A DNA stretch of 64,000 nt from Fusobacterium sp. JB019 (lineage in GTDB: Bacteria; Fusobacteriota; Fusobacteriia; Fusobacteriales; Fusobacteriaceae): assembly GCA_030673965.1 (NCBI GenBank), contig JAUTCN010000002.1:484565-548564 (forward strand). Direction: 5' to 3'. Of this stretch, positions 9,196 through 19,045 are shown piece by piece. Numbering within the stretch: position 1 is the stretch's first letter; each line of letters starts with the position of its first letter. The notes below the pieces were generated by a model that worked only from the letters and a program-made list of their open reading frames with translations, made no database searches and was not told the DNA's origin. The position numbers and the translations under genes are program-made.

Positions 9196-10110
9196 TTAGA
9201 ATATTGTTAAATCTAGCTCCTTAGATAAATATTCAAGTAATGCAACCCCTGCTATTGAATTTCCTTTATGATCAAGTGAAGGTCCAAATACCCCTATTCC
9301 CATTTTTCCTGGAACCACTGAAAGTATTCCTCCTCCTACACCACTTTTTGAAGGTATTCCAACTCTAAGAGCAAATTCTCCTGAACTATCATACATTCCA
9401 CAAGTTACCATAAGTGTTTTTACTATTGTTGCTATTCTAGGAGTAATTATTTCTTCTCCTGTGCTTAATTTTCCATTGTTTGCTATAAATAATGCAATTT
9501 TACTTAAAGTTTTAGCAGTTACTTCTATTGAACATTGTTTAAAATAAACATCTAAAGCATCTTCAACATTTCCTTCTATAACTCCTTCACCTTTCATAAA
9601 ATATGCCATTGCTCTATTTCTATTTCCTGTATCAGATTCTCCGCAATATATTTTATAATTAACATCTAAAGTATCATCCTCAGCTATTTTTCTTATAAAA
9701 TTTAATAATCTGTTAAACTTGTCTCTAGCATCTCTTCCTTTTATCATTGAACTAATCACTATAGCCCCTGCATTTATTAAAGGGTTATAGGGTTTTTTTA
9801 CTGTTGATGTTTCTAATTTCTTAATAGAATTAAATGCATCCCCTGTAGGTTCCATTCCTACTTTTGAAAAAACATAATCTTCTCCATTATCTAGTATAGC
9901 TAGCATTAATGAAACTATTTTAGAAATACTTTGAATAGTGAATTTTTCTTCATAATCTCCTGCTTTATATTCCATACCATCAACTGTCATAACATAAATT
10001 CCTAAAGCTTCCTTTCTTGCTTTATCTAATTCTGGAATATATGATGCTACTTTTCCATTCTTAGTATGATGACGGTTGTTTTCAATTAAAATTTTTAGTA
10101 AATCTTGCAT
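9196..10110 (-). CDS. glsA: Glutaminase
   Basis: 304 residues, the standard length of bacterial serine-dependent glutaminases. The beta-lactamase-like S-x-x-K motif is SISK (about 62-65) after F-T-I-Q; YNPLINAGAI (about 107), GNRNRAMAYFM, and SKSGVGGGI near the C-terminus are further family blocks. It converts glutamine to glutamate and ammonia in the cytoplasm. First gene of a two-gene operon with the AGCS symporter, so the pair imports and deaminates glutamine. GAGGGAGG stands four bases before the ATG. Confidence 0.95.
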   Translation of the reverse strand: MQDLLKILIENNRHHTKNGKVASYIPELDKARKEALGIYVMTVDGMEYKAGDYEEKFTIQSISKIVSLMLAILDNGEDYVFSKVGMEPTGDAFNSIKKLETSTVKKPYNPLINAGAIVISSMIKGRDARDKFNRLLNFIRKIAEDDTLDVNYKIYCGESDTGNRNRAMAYFMKGEGVIEGNVEDALDVYFKQCSIEVTAKTLSKIALFIANNGKLSTGEEIITPRIATIVKTLMVTCGMYDSSGEFALRVGIPSKSGVGGGILSVVPGKMGIGVFGPSLDHKGNSIAGVALLEYLSKELDLTIF

Positions 10111-10433
10111 CGTGCCTCCCTCTGAAACATATATTATTTAAATAATAGCCTAACTTTATAATTTACAAGAAATATGTATCTTTTATATACATTTTAATCC
10201 GAAAAAGTCTAAAACCAAGCTAATTTAGTATCCACTCTTAAAGCATACCCTATTTAAAACAGTATGTCAACATTTTTCACCTATTAATATCATTTATGGA
10301 TAAACAAATTTTATATGGAAAACCATTCATTATATATATATTTAAATTAATAAAATTTATAATTTTAGAATCAATAAAATAACATATACAGAATATATAG
10401 AGTGTTATATATTTTGTATATAATCTTTCTTTG
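10111..10433. other. Intergenic region between glsA and hydC
   Basis: About 320 bases of very AT-rich DNA between divergent glsA and the hydC promoter. Nothing that looks like a gene or RNA was found. A long frame on the minus strand here has no ribosome site or recognisable sequence and is taken as chance. The glsA promoter must lie here but no convincing -35/-10 pair was seen. Confidence 0.4.
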
Positions 10434-10462
10434 TGGACACCAACTTTCAAAAAGTGTATAAT
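10434..10462 (+). promoter_or_regulatory. Sigma-70-type promoter of the hydCBA operon
   Basis: -35 TGGACA (10434-10439), 17-base spacer, -10 TATAAT (10457-10462). Transcription would start near 10469, leaving a leader of about 64 bases before hydC. Confidence 0.7.
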
Positions 10463-10532
10463 ATTATATCGGATATTACTTTTTTGATATTTAAAAGTTT
10501 GAAAACGCACAAACGTAAGAAGGGGGACTAAA

Positions 10533-11018
10533 ATGATTTGTAAGGATAATATAGGGTTTAAAGAATTAGAAAAATACATTTCTTCTTTTGAAGATAAAAA
10601 AGGTTCTTTAATAATAATTCTTCACAAGGCTCAAGAAATTTTTGGATATATACCTGAAGAGGTACAAGAATTTGTAGCAGATAAAGTTAATATGCCCATT
10701 GCAAAGGTATATGGAGTAGTTAGTTTTTATAACTTTTTTTCCATGAAACCCAAAGGAAAATATCAAATATCTGTTTGTACTGGTACAGCTTGCTATGTTA
10801 GAGGAGCAGATAAAGTTTTAGAAGCAATAAAAAAAGAATTAAAAATAGAAGTTGGTGAGGTTACAAAGGATGGAGTTTTCTCTCTTGATTGTTTAAGATG
10901 TGTAGGAGCTTGCGGATTAGCTCCAGTTGTTATTATAGGAAAAGAAGTCCACGGAAAAGTTAAACCAGATGAAATTAAGAAAATTTTAGTTTCATATCTT
11001 GCTAAAGAAAAAAAATAA
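10533..11018 (+). CDS. hydC: Bifurcating-type [FeFe]-hydrogenase subunit, NuoE-like
   Basis: 161 residues, NuoE/24-kDa family. The thioredoxin-like [2Fe-2S] ligands are visible as CTGTAC (C-x4-C, about 88-93) and CLRCVGAC with its C-x3-C pair (about 127-131). VYGVVSFYNFF is a family block. First gene of the tight run hydC-hydB-hydA. In Thermotoga-type trimeric enzymes this subunit supports a complex that couples H2 to NADH and reduced ferredoxin together. AAGGGGG precedes the ATG. Confidence 0.92.
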   Translation: MICKDNIGFKELEKYISSFEDKKGSLIIILHKAQEIFGYIPEEVQEFVADKVNMPIAKVYGVVSFYNFFSMKPKGKYQISVCTGTACYVRGADKVLEAIKKELKIEVGEVTKDGVFSLDCLRCVGACGLAPVVIIGKEVHGKVKPDEIKKILVSYLAKEKK

Positions 11019-11047
11019 TATTTATATTTAACATTTAGGGAGGAAAA

Positions 11048-12832
11048 ATGGAAAAGAAAAAAATATTAGTCTGTGGTGGAACTGGATGTTTATCATCAAA
11101 AAGTCACCTTATCAAGAAAAATTTAGAAAAATATATCACTGAAAACAAATTAACCAAAGAAGTAGAAGTTGTTCTTACAGGATGCTTTGGTTTCTGTGAA
11201 AAAGGACCAATCGTTAAGATAATACCTGAAAACACTTTTTATGTGGAAGTTAAACCTAGTGATGCAGAAGATATAATAAAACTAGATATAATGAAGGGAA
11301 TGAAAATACCTAGAATACTATACAAAAACCCTAAAACAAAAGAAGTCATATACGATTCAAAGGATATGGAATTTTACCAAAAACAAGAAAGAAGAGCATT
11401 AAAAAATTGCGGATTAATAAATCCTGAAAGTATTAAAGATTTTATTTTACATGACGGATATAGAGCAATTGAAAAAGTTATAACATCAATGGGAGCTGAA
11501 GATGTTGTTAATATGATTATTGATTCTGGCCTTAGAGGAAGAGGTGGAGGAGGTTTTCCAACTGGTGTAAAATGGAAAATTGCATTTGCCAATGATTCAG
11601 AAGAAAAATATATAGTTTGTAATGCTGATGAAGGAGATCCTGGAGCATTTATGGATAGATCTATTCTTGAAGGAGATCCTCATTCAATAATAGAAGGAAT
11701 GATGGTTGCAGGTTATGCTATTGGAGCTGATAAAGGTCTTGTATATATCAGAGCCGAATATCCTCTAGCAATTGAAAGATTAACTAAAGCAATTGAAAGC
11801 GCCAGAAAAGCTGGATATTTAGGAGAAAAAATTCTTGGAACTGACTTCAATTTTGATATAGAATTAAAGTTTGGAGCTGGAGCATTTGTTTGCGGAGAAG
11901 AAACTGCTCTTATTCAATCAATGGAAGGAAAAAGAGGAGAACCTGTTTCAAAACCTCCTTATCCTGCTGAAAAAGGATATATGGATAAACCTACCATAGT
12001 TAATAATGTAGAAACTTTAGTAAATATTCCTGGAATTATATTAAACGGAGTTGATTGGTTCAGAGAAGTAGGAACTCAAAATTCTCCTGGAACTAAAGTA
12101 TTTGCCCTTGCTGGAAAAATAAATAATGTTGGTCTTGTTGAAGTTCCCATGGGAACAACTTTAAGAGAAATTATTTTTGAAATCGGAGGAGGTATAAAAA
12201 ATAATAAAAAATTTAAAGCTGTCCAAACTGGAGGACCTTCTGGAGGATGCTTAACAGAAAGAGATTTAGATACATTAATAGATTTTGATACATTAAATGA
12301 AAAAGGTTCTATCATGGGATCTGGAGGAATGATAGTCATGGATGAAGATGACTGTATGGTAGGAATAGCAAAATTTTTCCTTGAATTTACTTTAGATGAG
12401 TCTTGTGGTAAATGCACTCCATGTAGAATTGGAAATACTAGATTATATGAATTATTAGACGGAATTACAAAGGGGAAGGGAACATTACAAGACTTAGATT
12501 ATTTAAAAGAATTATCTGAAGCTATTAAAGATACTTCTTTATGTGGTTTAGGGCAATCCTCCCCTAATCCAGTTCTATCAACTTTAAAACAATTTGCAGA
12601 TGAATATCTGGAACATGTTCAAGATAAAAAATGTCGTGCTGGTGTATGTGAAGATATAGTAACTTATGTTATAAATAATAATTGTATCGGATGTACAGCT
12701 TGTTCTAGAATTTGTCCTGCAAATGCAATTAAAGGAGAAATCAGAGAAAAACATGAAATCGACAATGAAATATGTATTAAATGTGGAGCTTGTTATGATA
12801 TCTGTAAATTCCAAGCAATTGATAAAATATAA
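11048..12832 (+). CDS. hydB: Bifurcating-type [FeFe]-hydrogenase flavin subunit, NuoF-like
   Basis: 594 residues. An N-terminal thioredoxin-like [2Fe-2S] domain has C9, C14, C46 and C50. The FMN/NADH domain shows LRGRGGGGFPTG (about 161-172) and GAGAFVCGEETALI. An SLBB domain follows, then the N3-type cluster motif E-S-C-G-K-C-T-P-C near 451. Two C-terminal [4Fe-4S] motifs are CIGCTACSRICP (about 546) and CIKCGACYDICK. Its role in the trimer is exchange of electrons with NAD(H). It starts 29 bases after hydC and ends 23 bases before hydA. The C-terminal half is the closest relative in the window of the N-terminal part of the fused hydrogenase at 4832. Confidence 0.94.
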   Translation: MEKKKILVCGGTGCLSSKSHLIKKNLEKYITENKLTKEVEVVLTGCFGFCEKGPIVKIIPENTFYVEVKPSDAEDIIKLDIMKGMKIPRILYKNPKTKEVIYDSKDMEFYQKQERRALKNCGLINPESIKDFILHDGYRAIEKVITSMGAEDVVNMIIDSGLRGRGGGGFPTGVKWKIAFANDSEEKYIVCNADEGDPGAFMDRSILEGDPHSIIEGMMVAGYAIGADKGLVYIRAEYPLAIERLTKAIESARKAGYLGEKILGTDFNFDIELKFGAGAFVCGEETALIQSMEGKRGEPVSKPPYPAEKGYMDKPTIVNNVETLVNIPGIILNGVDWFREVGTQNSPGTKVFALAGKINNVGLVEVPMGTTLREIIFEIGGGIKNNKKFKAVQTGGPSGGCLTERDLDTLIDFDTLNEKGSIMGSGGMIVMDEDDCMVGIAKFFLEFTLDESCGKCTPCRIGNTRLYELLDGITKGKGTLQDLDYLKELSEAIKDTSLCGLGQSSPNPVLSTLKQFADEYLEHVQDKKCRAGVCEDIVTYVINNNCIGCTACSRICPANAIKGEIREKHEIDNEICIKCGACYDICKFQAIDKI

Positions 12833-12855
12833 TTCTAGGAGGGTAGGTTAAAATT

Positions 12856-14619
12856 ATGAGAATGATAAGATTAAAGATAGATGATAAAGTTGTAATAGCT
12901 CCTGAAGGAACTACTATATTAAATGCAGCTTTAAGTGCAGGAATCGAAATACCTCATTTATGTTATATGGAAATGGAAGAGGTTGGATATAAAAATGATT
13001 GTGCCTCTTGTAGAATTTGTGTGGTTGAAGTAAAGGGGATGAATAGACTTTTACCATCTTGCAAAACTCCAATTGCAGAGGGAATGGAAGTTGTAACTAA
13101 TTCACTTAAAGTAATGCAAAAAAGAAGAATAGTCCTTGAACTAATTCTTTCTAATCACCCTAAGGATTGTTTAATTTGTGGTAAAAATGGAAATTGTGAA
13201 CTTCAAAAATTAGCAATTGAATTTGGACTTAGAGAAATGAGATTTAAGGGGAAAGAAGCAAAACACGATAAACAAGTTTCTGTTGCAATTACAAGAGATA
13301 TCACAAAATGTATTATGTGTAGAAGATGCGAAACAATGTGTGAAGAAGTTCAAAACTGTGGTATATTAACAGGAATAGATAGGGGATTTAATGTAATTGT
13401 AAACACTGCTTTTAACAGAAATTTAATTGATACTGATTGTACTTTCTGTGGGCAATGTGTTGCTGTATGTCCTGTTGGAGCTTTATATGAAACTGATAAC
13501 AGTTTTAGGTTAATTCAAGATTTATTAAATCCAAAGAAAAAAGTTATTGTACAAGTTGCACCAGCTGTAAGAGTAGCTTTAGGGGAATTATTCGGTCTTC
13601 CTGTAGGTACAGATGTTACTAAAAAAATGGTTGGAGCTTTAAAAAAATTAGGTTTCGATGGAGTTTTTGATACAAACTTTGCTGCAGATGTAACTATATT
13701 AGAAGAAGCTACCGAATTAAAATATAGATTGGAAGAATTTCTAAATGGAAATAAAGATATTAAACTTCCATTGTATACCTCATGTTGCCCTTCTTGGGTT
13801 AGATTCGCTGAATTAAAATATCCTGAAATTTTAGATAATATTTCTACAGCTAGATCTCCTCAACAAATTTTTGGTTCTATTGCTAAAAATATTTGGGCAC
13901 CTAAAAACGATATAAAAAGAGAAGACTTGGTCTGCGTTTCAATCATGCCTTGTATTTCTAAAAAATATGAATGTACAAGAGAAGAGTTTTCAACAAACGG
14001 AACCCCTGATGTAGATTACTCTTTAACAACTAGAGAACTAGGTAGATTATTAAAGCAATATAATATTGATCTTCCTTTATTGCATGAAAAAGAATTTGAT
14101 AATCCTCTTGGATCTTCAACAGGAGCTGCTGAAATATTTGGTAGATCTGGTGGAGTTATGGAAGCTGCCACAAGAACTTTATATGAATGGGTTACTGACG
14201 AAAAATTACAAAATTTAGACTTCATTCCTCTTAGAGGTTTTGAAGAGGTAAGAAAAGCTACTATAAATGTTAAAGGGATAGATCTAAATGTTGCTGTTGT
14301 TCATGGTCTTGGAGCTGCTAGCAGACTTATAGAAAAAATAGAAAAAGGAGAAGAACATTTTCACGCCATTGAAGTTATGGCATGTAAAGGTGGATGTATT
14401 GGTGGTGGAGGTCAGCCTTATCACCATGGAGATTTCAGCATCATTAAGAAAAGAGGAGAAGCTATTCAAAGTTTAGATGACTATAATAAAGTAAGAGAAT
14501 CTCATAAAAATAAAGCTGTTATCAAACTTTATAAAGAAGCTCTTGGTAACCCTTATAGTAAAAAATCTCATGAATTACTTCACACTCACTATACTGATAG
14601 AAAAAATAAAGATAAATAA
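12856..14619 (+). CDS. hydA: Bifurcating-type [FeFe]-hydrogenase catalytic subunit
   Basis: 587 residues. A plant-type [2Fe-2S] domain comes first (HLCYMEMEEVGYKNDCASC, then the later Cys in PSCKT). The His-Cys3 [4Fe-4S] motif is H-P-K-D-C-x2-C-x5-C. Two [4Fe-4S] motifs follow (CIMCRRCETMCE, CTFCGQCVAVCP). H-cluster signatures are TSCCPSW (about 308), MPCISKKYE (about 364) and MACKGGCIGGGGQP (about 508). It makes or consumes H2 in complex with HydB and HydC. The start uses AGGAGGG with nine bases before the ATG. Maturation genes hydEFG are not in the window. The operon ends at 14631-14658. Confidence 0.95.
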   Translation: MRMIRLKIDDKVVIAPEGTTILNAALSAGIEIPHLCYMEMEEVGYKNDCASCRICVVEVKGMNRLLPSCKTPIAEGMEVVTNSLKVMQKRRIVLELILSNHPKDCLICGKNGNCELQKLAIEFGLREMRFKGKEAKHDKQVSVAITRDITKCIMCRRCETMCEEVQNCGILTGIDRGFNVIVNTAFNRNLIDTDCTFCGQCVAVCPVGALYETDNSFRLIQDLLNPKKKVIVQVAPAVRVALGELFGLPVGTDVTKKMVGALKKLGFDGVFDTNFAADVTILEEATELKYRLEEFLNGNKDIKLPLYTSCCPSWVRFAELKYPEILDNISTARSPQQIFGSIAKNIWAPKNDIKREDLVCVSIMPCISKKYECTREEFSTNGTPDVDYSLTTRELGRLLKQYNIDLPLLHEKEFDNPLGSSTGAAEIFGRSGGVMEAATRTLYEWVTDEKLQNLDFIPLRGFEEVRKATINVKGIDLNVAVVHGLGAASRLIEKIEKGEEHFHAIEVMACKGGCIGGGGQPYHHGDFSIIKKRGEAIQSLDDYNKVRESHKNKAVIKLYKEALGNPYSKKSHELLHTHYTDRKNKDK

Positions 14620-14630
14620 TTTTTCAAAAT

Positions 14631-14658
14631 AAAAAGGGCTCATAAGTGAGCCCTTTAT
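14631..14658. terminator. Terminator after hydA, shared with the convergent kinase gene
   Basis: AAAGGGCTCA (14633-14642), loop TAAG, TGAGCCCTTT (14647-14656), with flanking A and T residues. Confidence 0.9.
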
Positions 14659-17600
14659 TAGTTTATTACATTTTCTAAAGTATCATATAAAACATTAAAA
14701 TTAATTGGTTTTGGCAAATGAATATTCATTCCTGCATCTAATGATTTTTGTATATCTTCTTCATAAGCATTTGCAGAAAGAGCAACTATAGGTATATTTT
14801 TATCAAATCCTCTAATTTCTTTAGTTGCACTAAGTCCATCCATTACAGGCATCCTAATATCCATTAAAATTAAATCATAATTCTCTTCTTTTGCTTTGAT
14901 AACTCCTTTATATCCATCGTCAACCCAAGTTACTATTACTCCTTTATTTTCAAGTAATTTAATCATTATTCTTGCATTTATTTCATTATCTTCACAAAGT
15001 AATATTTTTTTATTTGTTAAATCAACCTTCTCATTTAAAACTACATCTTCTTTAGAATATTCTAAATATTCTTTTTTAGAAATAATTTTCACAGGAAGAT
15101 TAAAATAAAAAACTGTTCCCTTCCCAAGTTCACTTTCACACCAAATTTTACCGCCTATCATTTCTATTAATTTTTTTGTTATAGCAAGCCCTAAACCACT
15201 TCCTGACTCCTTATGAGAAAGTTCATTTTTCTCTTGAGCAAAGGGTTCGAATACTTTTTTCAAAAATTCTTGCGACATTCCTACGCCATTATCTATAATC
15301 TCATTATGAAAATAAGGTTCATTTTTCTCATTATACTTAAACCATTTATTCCATATAATCTTTCCGTTATCCTTTGTATATTTAATAGCATTGTTTAAAA
15401 TATTTAATTCTATTTGCATAACTCTTAGTTTATCAAATTTTTGATATTTCCATACATCAGTATGTAATCTAACTTTTAAATCTATTTTTTTAGACTCTGC
15501 TTTAGGTTTTACTATATTCAAAACATTCCTTATAAATTCTTCTGCAAAAACAGGTTCTGGATTTATTTGTATTTTCCCCATTTCTATTCGCCTCATATTC
15601 AATATATCATTTAATAACCCTAAAAGATAATTGGAGCTTTCCTTTATTTGAGAAAAATATTCAATATCCCTAGCATCTCTCCCATCTCTAATTCCAAATT
15701 CTGCAAAACTTATAATAGAATTCAAAGGGGTCCTCATGTCATGACTCATTCTAGTAAAAAAATCTGACTTTAAAGTATTTGCCTTTTCTGCTATTTTTTT
15801 AGCTTCTAACAATTTTATTTTTTGATGTTTTTCTTCCCTTGTAAGTTCTGTAATATCAGAACATAAAATACAAAACTCTTTATTTTTTTCATTTAAAATG
15901 TGTATACTAATTAATTTTACTTTTTTATTTTTCAATGTATAACTTTTTTCATATATTCCAGATTCTTTAAGAATTTTATAAACTTCTTTAAAAAAATCAT
16001 CTGCATCTATATAATTTATCTCTAGTTCTTTACAAAATTTAATCATATAATCTTTTAAAGAACAAATTTTCTCTTCTTGATTTGCAATAAGAAAACACTT
16101 ATCTGATTTTTTATCAATATGAGCAATATAATTAAATTCATTCTTAACTATAATATTTAAAATCTCATCTTTTATAATTTTATTAGTCTTATTCTCATTT
16201 GTAATTTTTAAAAATATATCATCAGTTGTAGGATCTTTTATAAAAAAAAGATTAGTTTTAGCCCAAATTTTTCCTATATAACTATTATAAGGTAAAGTAA
16301 AGGTAATATTATTTTTCCCCTCTGCAAAAAATTTAAATAAATTTTTAATACTATACTCTTCTATAAAAATATCTCTATAATTTTCATCTGATAAATTCTT
16401 TCCTATTCCTTTTAAAAAATTATCAAAAGTTTGCTCTTCTACAGATAATTTTTCAATAAGCCAGTTATAACCTACTTGAGAATGAAGAATATTTTTAGAC
16501 AAATTCCAGACACAAGAAGTATAAGCACCAGGAACATAACTTTCTAGTTGATATTTTCTTTCTTTTTTTTCTAATTTTAAAGCTTCTTCAAAACGTTTCT
16601 TAACTAAAACTGTATCTGTAATATCATACATAGAGCCAATAGCTGTTTTAGGTTCTTCCTTTTCCCACTCTATAATAGTCATATTACCTTGATACCAACC
16701 ATATTTACCAGTTTGAGCATTATATAAATATACTGTAGTTTTTGAAGAAATTTTTCCTTGATTTATCTCCTTAAAAAATTTCTTTATTCTTTGAATATTT
16801 TCATTTCCTTTTATAAATCCCAACTGAAAAAATCTTTCTGGAACATTTTTAACAGTTGTCTTAGTTAAATCTTTACTAAATAAATTAATATCACTATTAA
16901 CAGTTTCCACTTCTTTTTCTTTTATTCTATAAACCCATGAAAAAACTCCCATTTGATTAAATAAAGTTCCGTTAATTTTAGAAACTTCTAACTTTTCCTC
17001 ATCAGGTCCACAAATTCCAACAGCATATTCTCTTTGACCTAAATCATTATACACTGCTAAAAGTCTGCAACTTCTTCTTTTATATTCTTTTTCTCCGTTT
17101 AAAACTCTACTTTTCCAATTAACTTCATCTTTTTCACCATTTTTTATTTTTTCAATTACTTTTTTATAATTTTCACTATCCTCAGGATGAATAATTCTTC
17201 TAGCAAATAAACTTTCAGGATAATTATTAAACTCTTGATCTAAATAATCAAAGTCTTTTTGTGTATTTAAAAATCTAATTTTATCTTCTTTAAAATAATA
17301 TATCCAATAATTCATATTAGTATGTTTTAAAGCTATTTCAGTATTTTTTTCTATAAATTTTTTATCAAATATAGCTTTCTTCCTAGAAGTTATATCTAAA
17401 ATAAAAGATGATAATATTTTTCCATTGTCATCTTTTTCTAAAACTGTTCCAATTTCCGAAACATATATATACGTTTGATCTGCTCGTTTCATTCTAAATT
17501 CTGAACTAAAGGTCTTTTTCGTTTCTAATTGTTTTTTTAAAGAAAGTTTATAATTTTCTAAGTCTTCAGGATGAATTAAATTTGCACATTTACTATTTAT

Positions 17601-18125
17601 ATCTCTTTTAAACTCTTCTTCATTTTCATATCCTAAATATTTCAGTAACTTTTTATTTATAAAATAAAAAGTATAATCTTCATCCAAATAGGCTCCTATA
17701 ACTCCCCCCTGAATAATTTCATTAAATATACTTTCTGTATTAATCAATAATTTTTCTCTATCCTTAGTATAATTATTAATATTTATAGAAATAATTTTAA
17801 AATTTCCATTATCATCAGCTTTTAACATAGCAGATAAAGAAGCTTTATTTCTAATAAATAAGCTATAATTAACTAAATCTTTAGAAAAATTAGTTTGTAC
17901 AAAATTTTCTAAAGAATAATTAAAGCTTTCTCTTTTAAGCATATTTTCTTCTATTATCTTCCTTACACTCTTAACTCCTATAGCTACTTCATTAATATAC
18001 ACACCATTCCAATTGATTTTATCATGTAAAGTTTCTAAAACCTTAGATATATCCTTTTCATAAAAATAAGCAGTTATAAATTCCCCAAATGTTTTCTTAG
18101 CATTATAGTTAATCGTGTGATTCAT
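14658..18125 (-). CDS. Soluble multi-PAS hybrid histidine kinase
   Basis: 1155 residues with no membrane segment. Order: an N-terminal region (1-130) resembling SnoaL/NTF2-like domains found on such kinases; at least three PAS-type modules (about 145-255, 262-380, 385-515); an unassigned stretch to about 770; HisKA with RMSHDMRTPLN (phosphorylated His795); HATPase with N-box LNILNNAIKY, G1 DNGVGM and G2 GSGLGLA; and a C-terminal receiver (1040-1155, phosphoacceptor Asp1089). It is a cytosolic sensor ending in its own receiver with no DNA-binding output. It faces hydA tail to tail and is a paralogue of the kinase at the left edge; together they bracket the hydrogen cluster. Its signal is unknown. 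Confidence 0.88.
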   Translation of the reverse strand: MNHTINYNAKKTFGEFITAYFYEKDISKVLETLHDKINWNGVYINEVAIGVKSVRKIIEENMLKRESFNYSLENFVQTNFSKDLVNYSLFIRNKASLSAMLKADDNGNFKIISININNYTKDREKLLINTESIFNEIIQGGVIGAYLDEDYTFYFINKKLLKYLGYENEEEFKRDINSKCANLIHPEDLENYKLSLKKQLETKKTFSSEFRMKRADQTYIYVSEIGTVLEKDDNGKILSSFILDITSRKKAIFDKKFIEKNTEIALKHTNMNYWIYYFKEDKIRFLNTQKDFDYLDQEFNNYPESLFARRIIHPEDSENYKKVIEKIKNGEKDEVNWKSRVLNGEKEYKRRSCRLLAVYNDLGQREYAVGICGPDEEKLEVSKINGTLFNQMGVFSWVYRIKEKEVETVNSDINLFSKDLTKTTVKNVPERFFQLGFIKGNENIQRIKKFFKEINQGKISSKTTVYLYNAQTGKYGWYQGNMTIIEWEKEEPKTAIGSMYDITDTVLVKKRFEEALKLEKKERKYQLESYVPGAYTSCVWNLSKNILHSQVGYNWLIEKLSVEEQTFDNFLKGIGKNLSDENYRDIFIEEYSIKNLFKFFAEGKNNITFTLPYNSYIGKIWAKTNLFFIKDPTTDDIFLKITNENKTNKIIKDEILNIIVKNEFNYIAHIDKKSDKCFLIANQEEKICSLKDYMIKFCKELEINYIDADDFFKEVYKILKESGIYEKSYTLKNKKVKLISIHILNEKNKEFCILCSDITELTREEKHQKIKLLEAKKIAEKANTLKSDFFTRMSHDMRTPLNSIISFAEFGIRDGRDARDIEYFSQIKESSNYLLGLLNDILNMRRIEMGKIQINPEPVFAEEFIRNVLNIVKPKAESKKIDLKVRLHTDVWKYQKFDKLRVMQIELNILNNAIKYTKDNGKIIWNKWFKYNEKNEPYFHNEIIDNGVGMSQEFLKKVFEPFAQEKNELSHKESGSGLGLAITKKLIEMIGGKIWCESELGKGTVFYFNLPVKIISKKEYLEYSKEDVVLNEKVDLTNKKILLCEDNEINARIMIKLLENKGVIVTWVDDGYKGVIKAKEENYDLILMDIRMPVMDGLSATKEIRGFDKNIPIVALSANAYEEDIQKSLDAGMNIHLPKPINFNVLYDTLENVIN

Positions 18126-18248
18126 AATCTTCCTCCACTGTAATTAATAACATGATGTTTAGTAGATTATAACACACTCCTAAATTACCTACAAGAAGTA
18201 CTAAACTTTAAATAATATAAATTTTTAATTCTTTAAAAATAACAAATA

Positions 18249-18273
18249 AAAAAAAGAGGATTACTCCTCTTTT
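18249..18273 (-). terminator. Terminator of the Sir2-like/alarmone operon
   Basis: Read on the minus strand: AAAAGAGGA, loop GTAA, TCCTCTTTTTTTT, starting right after the alarmone synthetase stop codon. Confidence 0.9.
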
Positions 18274-18274
18274 C

Positions 18275-19045
18275 TTATTTATATTTGTTATCTGATTCCA
18301 TATATTTATCCATATGTGGAGAAGCTACTTTAGGTTTCAAATCTTTTATAAAGGTCCCCATTTCATCTGCACTCCCTACTATCCTATTAAAAATACTTAA
18401 ATAGTCATTTAAAACTGGATTGTCTATGTCATAAGGATATCTTATAATATGATCTATCTCACTCCAAGCCTCTTCAAAAACTGTTCTTACTTGAACTTCT
18501 ATAAAAGCATTTATATTTAATTCTCCCATATCTGCTTCTATTAAATAATGAACTGAACGATAACCATGTGGTCTTATTATAATTTCACAATGAAGATCTG
18601 CCATATCTTTTCTAAGCACATCCATATCATAATCCCCTGGTCTTACATTTATTTGTGGAGTTTCTGCAAGTTTCCAAGTATTTATAATTTCATTATGAAT
18701 AAAAATCCAATCATTTTTAAACAAATGTAATATTCTAATTCCAATAAGATCTGTTATTATATCTCTATAATTATTAACATCTATTCCTTGAGCAACATAC
18801 TTTTTCCCTTTTCTTATAATCTTTTCTATAAGATGGGTAGGCTTTTTAACTCTACGTCTAACAGAATGGACACTTTCTTTATCAATTAATTTAAAAGTGA
18901 AATCATCTGCTTTTTTTTCTAAATGAGGAATAATTTTTACATAATCATCATAAATTTCTTCCAATGTTTCCCATTTTAATCCTGTTGAGTTAAAATAATT
19001 TTCAGTAATTGAAAAGTTTTCAAAAAACTCATCTCTATCTAGCAT
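18275..19045 (-). CDS. Small alarmone synthetase (RelA/SpoT domain only)
   Basis: 256 residues carrying a (p)ppGpp synthetase domain without HD hydrolase, TGS or ACT domains. Conserved elements: D99-L-I-G-I-R, HGYRSVHY (160-167), EVQVRT (183-188) and the following A-W-x-E-x-x-H ending at His199. These match the catalytic and nucleotide-contact residues of the family, so the enzyme should be active. ATG at 19045 overlaps the previous stop as ATGCTAG and has AGGTGG just upstream, so the longer in-frame start is not needed. A full-length Rel is encoded at 32773-34944. The translational coupling to the two Sir2-operon frames suggests a dedicated role. RelP/RelQ-type housekeeping synthetase or toxSAS-like toxin are both possible. 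Confidence 0.85.
   Translation of the reverse strand: MLDRDEFFENFSITENYFNSTGLKWETLEEIYDDYVKIIPHLEKKADDFTFKLIDKESVHSVRRRVKKPTHLIEKIIRKGKKYVAQGIDVNNYRDIITDLIGIRILHLFKNDWIFIHNEIINTWKLAETPQINVRPGDYDMDVLRKDMADLHCEIIIRPHGYRSVHYLIEADMGELNINAFIEVQVRTVFEEAWSEIDHIIRYPYDIDNPVLNDYLSIFNRIVGSADEMGTFIKDLKPKVASPHMDKYMESDNKYK

Noticed and set aside
10463..10532. Rex operator in the hydCBA leader
   Set aside because: No TTGTGAA-N6-TTCACAA-like palindrome was found.
10277..10579. Minus-strand 100-residue frame upstream of hydC
   Set aside because: No ribosome site, low-complexity AT-rich composition, and it runs over the hydC promoter and start.
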